Source: a bacterium
Lineage (GTDB): Bacteria; Bacillota; Bacilli; Lactobacillales; Streptococcaceae
DNA length: 56,810 nucleotides
Assembly: GCA_905221065.1 (NCBI GenBank)
Contig: CAJNBS010000010.1
Coordinates: forward strand, 1-56,810
Direction: 5' to 3'
The notes beneath the pieces are model-generated. The model searched no databases. It worked only from the letters and a program-made list of their open reading frames with translations, and was not told the DNA's origin. Positions 53,871 through 56,810 of this stretch are shown in pieces. Position 1 is the first letter of the stretch. Every line of letters begins with the position of its first letter. The position numbers were made by a program, and so were the translations under genes.

Positions 53871-55313
53871 TTAGAAATTTTTATATTTATATTTCATATC
53901 CAATTCTTGATAAATATAATATCTCAAAACTTCTTGAAGAAGCAATTTTGTTTCATACATCTCCCTGATATCTGTTATCATTTCTGGATAGTTATCTTTC
54001 GAATCACCATGAGTATAGTAATTTCGTGTTTGAATTAATTTTATTATTAGTAATTCTCTCTCACTATTCGAAAAAATTTTAGACAGATTAAGCTCATCAA
54101 TTGAATCGAATAAATTTTTTAAACGTTCGGCAAGGTTAGGCTCTTTTTGATTAAATTTCAATTTATTTCTAAATTTTCTTCTTACCTCTTCTAAAAGATG
54201 TGTATTTATAAAGTCAAACAAAGATTGTCTAGCTTTTTCTTCAACATCAGATAAACATTTCGGAATTTTAAAATTCTTAAAATTTCTAGAGTAAACTTCC
54301 AAATTCCTAATAGCATCAACCAACTGATCTTCCAAATATAAATCACCATGAAGATTTTTTGAAAATTGTCTCACTATAAATTCAAGTTCCTCAGATTTAT
54401 CAAACCAATGATTTAAAATATGTTCAAAATTATCTTCTAATGTCCTCAAAGAAATATCTTGCTGAGAATACGATTTCCATTTTTGAGATTTTCTAGAATG
54501 CTGAACAAAGAATTTGCCTTTTATAAGTGGCATACGCTTACCATCTATCATTTTATAAAGAACAAGAAATTCAATATTAGTAAAAGACAATGGTATATTT
54601 GATAAAATCTCAATAAATTCCTTAAACTTATGTGAAGCTTGATAAAATTCATCAAAATATCTTATATTTAAATCAGCTGAAGTAAGTTTAATAAAATAAT
54701 CACTGGTAAATGACGTAGTTGTATATGAAGAATGGAGTATTGCCACATCTTCAAAGTGCATTCCTAGTGATCTTATTAACACTTTTGTTGGTTGATATTC
54801 ACTTACTGCACTTTCAAAAATAGTTTGATTATCTCTATATTTAACAGTTACCAATGATTTTTCAATCCATTCCTCAATATGTTCAAAGCTAAATTTATAT
54901 TCCTTGATTTTTTCAGAATCTAATTCATTAATTAAATCTTTAAAGGCCTTAGAACTATAATCAAAATTTCCAAGCTCATTATAAAATACACTGTAAATTT
55001 TAAAATTTTTTACTCTATATCTAGTTATCGGAAATCCAGGAGATGAGGAATGTACCATTGGTTCACCGTAAGTATTTAAAATTAAAATATTACCATTACT
55101 GGAGAAGCCATATATCTTTTCCAAACACTTACCAAAACCGAATGAAATGCCTGATTCCTCTTCAAATCCACCAAATAATTCTAATACAATTTCACTAGGA
55201 GAATAATGTAAAATACCGCTCAACTTATCCTTACTAAATATATCGTCGGAACGTTCTGAAAAATATCCTTTTATTTCAAACTCTTTATCCCAAGTGTAAT
55301 CTTTAAATTTCAT
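53871..55313 (-). CDS. ApeA-like HEPN protein, probable abortive-infection effector
   Basis: 480 residues. The N-terminal part (about 1-280) is the beta-rich ApeA-type region (GYFSERSDDIFSKDKLSGIL; LELFGG). The C-terminal region (about 300-475) is helical with the HEPN RNase motif R-x4-H as R430-NYYT-H435. The layout matches ApeA, a HEPN anti-phage protein described in Gram-negatives; I assign it by pattern, not by alignment. AAAGGA before the ATG. The codon choice and base composition are far more AT-rich than the core genes. It follows the zinc-ribbon gene by 82 bp and precedes pezAT. Confidence 0.75.
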   Translation of the reverse strand: MKFKDYTWDKEFEIKGYFSERSDDIFSKDKLSGILHYSPSEIVLELFGGFEEESGISFGFGKCLEKIYGFSSNGNILILNTYGEPMVHSSSPGFPITRYRVKNFKIYSVFYNELGNFDYSSKAFKDLINELDSEKIKEYKFSFEHIEEWIEKSLVTVKYRDNQTIFESAVSEYQPTKVLIRSLGMHFEDVAILHSSYTTTSFTSDYFIKLTSADLNIRYFDEFYQASHKFKEFIEILSNIPLSFTNIEFLVLYKMIDGKRMPLIKGKFFVQHSRKSQKWKSYSQQDISLRTLEDNFEHILNHWFDKSEELEFIVRQFSKNLHGDLYLEDQLVDAIRNLEVYSRNFKNFKIPKCLSDVEEKARQSLFDFINTHLLEEVRRKFRNKLKFNQKEPNLAERLKNLFDSIDELNLSKIFSNSERELLIIKLIQTRNYYTHGDSKDNYPEMITDIREMYETKLLLQEVLRYYIYQELDMKYKYKNF

Positions 55314-55395
55314 ATTATCCTTTCTGATTGCTTTTCAAAAATCTTCACAACTTTCTAAACTATGATTTTTATGTCGGTACTACCTTTTAATTGTA

Positions 55396-56511
55396 CTAGA
55401 CCAGCTTCCAATTCTCATCATTCGAGTTATCAATCAGAATATTTCTTTTATTACTCAGTAATTCATCACTCACAAAATATTGCCCTAGTCTCTCTACAAA
55501 ACCACAATTCTGACAAGTATATAGATAATCTTCTTTTATTTCCCTCACTAAATTGATATTGAACTTATATATCCTCCCACATTCTTCACATGTCATGCTA
55601 AGATTATCACCATTAAATATGAAATCAAAAATACTTTCTAATTCTTTATTTTCTTCTCCAGATAAAGCTAAAATTATCTTTAAATTTCTAATATACCGGT
55701 TAAGGGTAACTATTCCTGAATCAATATCAAAATATTTCTCGAATATAGCAATAGCTACTTCTACTAAATAAATTAGAATGTAGGGTGTTTTCTCATAGAA
55801 CAAACGCCAAAAATCATCCCAAATCTTATCATCAGAAAATATAAAATTAAGATTTCGCTTTTCCGTAGGATAATTTTTATTCTTTGTCACCAAATGAATA
55901 GATTGATCAAATACACTTGTTAAACTATTTTCTGCCTTTCGATTATATATAATGTCATATAGTAATTCAGGATCAAGTAATTCTTTACTAAAATCCAAAA
56001 AATCATTTTCATGCTGAATCGATTCTTTTGCTTTTAAAAATAGGTCAATAACAAATTCTTTTTTACCCTTCAAATCACTTACATCATATTCCCTAAGCTC
56101 TCTATATTGTATTTTTTCTAAGAAATCATGTGGTTGAACCAATATCCAACTTAAATAAAATAAATTATCTTGAAAAGGTTTCCTAGCAAGAGAAAATGCA
56201 ACAGTAACTTTTCCCCTCTCTATACAACTCAGAGATTCAAATAGATAGTAATTTAAATCACGTAAAATTGAAAAAAAGATGTGAGGTATATATACATATT
56301 CAGAAATATCTAAATCTTTTTGTCTATCTAGTTCATCAAACAAGTCAATTTCACCATTTATCTCATTAGTAAATCTAAAAGATAGACTTGATAATTGATA
56401 TTTATCAGCTTTAACCAAAATATCAACTAGTATATCATACAAATATAGCATTAATTGATGACGTTTTCTATACTTAGTTGGTAATAATTCTGATATGTGA
56501 GATTTAGCCAA
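55396..56511 (-). CDS. Unknown helical protein with C-terminal zinc ribbon (ApeA neighbour)
   Basis: 371 residues from TTG (56509-56511), chosen because GAGGAAAG precedes it at good spacing; a TTG five codons upstream is an alternative. The bulk (to residue 300) is helical without recognised catalytic motifs, with a segment VTVAFSLARKPFQDNLFYLSW reminiscent of DUF5677-like proteins. The C-terminus has two Cys pairs (C313-x2-C316 and C338-x2-C341 in the numbering of the longer frame), a zinc ribbon. Very AT-rich. Upstream in the same direction as the ApeA-like gene; may be its partner. Confidence 0.7.
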   Translation of the reverse strand: MAKSHISELLPTKYRKRHQLMLYLYDILVDILVKADKYQLSSLSFRFTNEINGEIDLFDELDRQKDLDISEYVYIPHIFFSILRDLNYYLFESLSCIERGKVTVAFSLARKPFQDNLFYLSWILVQPHDFLEKIQYRELREYDVSDLKGKKEFVIDLFLKAKESIQHENDFLDFSKELLDPELLYDIIYNRKAENSLTSVFDQSIHLVTKNKNYPTEKRNLNFIFSDDKIWDDFWRLFYEKTPYILIYLVEVAIAIFEKYFDIDSGIVTLNRYIRNLKIILALSGEENKELESIFDFIFNGDNLSMTCEECGRIYKFNINLVREIKEDYLYTCQNCGFVERLGQYFVSDELLSNKRNILIDNSNDENWKLV

Positions 56512-56560
56512 TATTACTTTCCTCAATTCTTTTTAACTCTACATAACTATATTATACTCT

Positions 56561-56566
56561 AAAAGT
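56561..56566 (-). promoter_or_regulatory. -10 box of the zinc-ribbon/ApeA-like unit
   Basis: Minus-strand TATAAT, about 50 bp before the start codon. No convincing -35. The remaining 250 bp to the window end hold no gene that I can see. Confidence 0.4.
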
Positions 56567-56765
56567 ACTCAGTCTTTATCTAGAGGATTCCTATATAACT
56601 CAACAATTATTTTAAGTGTAAACCTAGAAAAGCACTTTGCGAAGAGCTTTGAAATATTGATATAATCGTATCAATTAACGTTTTAAAGCAACTGACATTG
56701 CCAGTCACCATCCATATTATAGTGTCATTATAGCAAAAGAGTCTGGGACAATAGTCTCTTGTCTC

Positions 56766-56797
56766 CAAAAAAAGCAACGGATTTGCCGTTGCTTTTT
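56766..56797. terminator. Strong bidirectional terminator at the window end
   Basis: AAAAAAGCAACGG / CCGTTGCTTTTTT perfect stem with a 4-nt loop. It shares the GCAACGGC-like core with the repeats at 34940-37096. Confidence 0.85.
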
Positions 56798-56810
56798 TGC
56801 ATGGTTGCGA

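Overview
The window is a low-GC Firmicute chromosome segment that reads as a member of the Streptococcus mitis group (S. mitis / S. pseudopneumoniae-like, close to S. pneumoniae). The housekeeping genes and their order resemble pneumococcus (parE-parC, the pyrimidine nucleoside operon, coaA-rpsT, deoB/punA/deoD, the metG to rpsP block). Two BOX elements of the boxA-boxC type are present, and position 125-2176 encodes lectinolysin, a cytolysin known from S. mitis and S. pseudopneumoniae. No tRNA, rRNA, CRISPR array or intact insertion sequence was seen.

Layout. 1-8000: lectinolysin (fucose lectin plus CD59-type cholesterol-dependent cytolysin), then topoisomerase IV parC and parE with an ANT(6)-like nucleotidyltransferase gene between them. 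8100-16550: plsY, then an eight-gene minus-strand run that degrades and imports nucleosides (methyltransferase, pdp, deoC, cdd, BMP-type lipoprotein, ABC ATPase, two permeases). 16700-19140: small membrane protein, coaA, rpsT, P-loop kinase-like protein. 19230-27660: a second nucleoside/pentose phosphate block (deoD, punA, DUF1697, deoB, rpiA) interrupted by a glutamine amidotransferase-like gene, a BOX and a remarkable secreted 910-residue protein. 27800-33700: trxB, amino-acid ABC transporter, redox/repair/acetyltransferase genes, hemolysin III. 33960-38260: accessory genes (aldo/keto reductase, coiled-coil membrane protein, secreted nuclease, PadR/HAAS-like pair), four of them followed by copies of one terminator-like repeat. 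38330-51660: metG, MacB-like peptide-export system, gor, bioY, ATP-cone protein, trmD-rimM, khpA-rpsP. 51800-56810: a decayed, AT-rich accessory island with gene scars, a PezAT toxin-antitoxin pair, an ApeA-like HEPN protein and a zinc-ribbon protein.

The strongest candidate for something undescribed is the 910-residue protein at 21393-24125. It has a YSIRK-like signal region, two calcium-loop-like motifs, a class-3 lipase domain (GHSLGG), two complete F-type fucose-lectin domains, and a C-terminal domain clearly homologous to domain 4 of the cholesterol-dependent cytolysins, without the pore-forming domains 1-3. Its relative lectinolysin is about 19 kb away. I infer a lipase that is targeted to host membranes by glycans and cholesterol. 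Second in interest are the ApeA-like/zinc-ribbon/PezAT island next to a stray 3' end of rpsI (a likely integration scar), a family of structured leader elements with covarying stems at three places (upstream of parC and deoD and in between), and a LytTR-type direct repeat (two ACATTTCAG copies 12 bp apart) just upstream of the promoter of the peptide-export operon.

Starts were reassigned where the longest open frame lacked a ribosome binding site. All calls rest on reading the sequence; no database search was possible.
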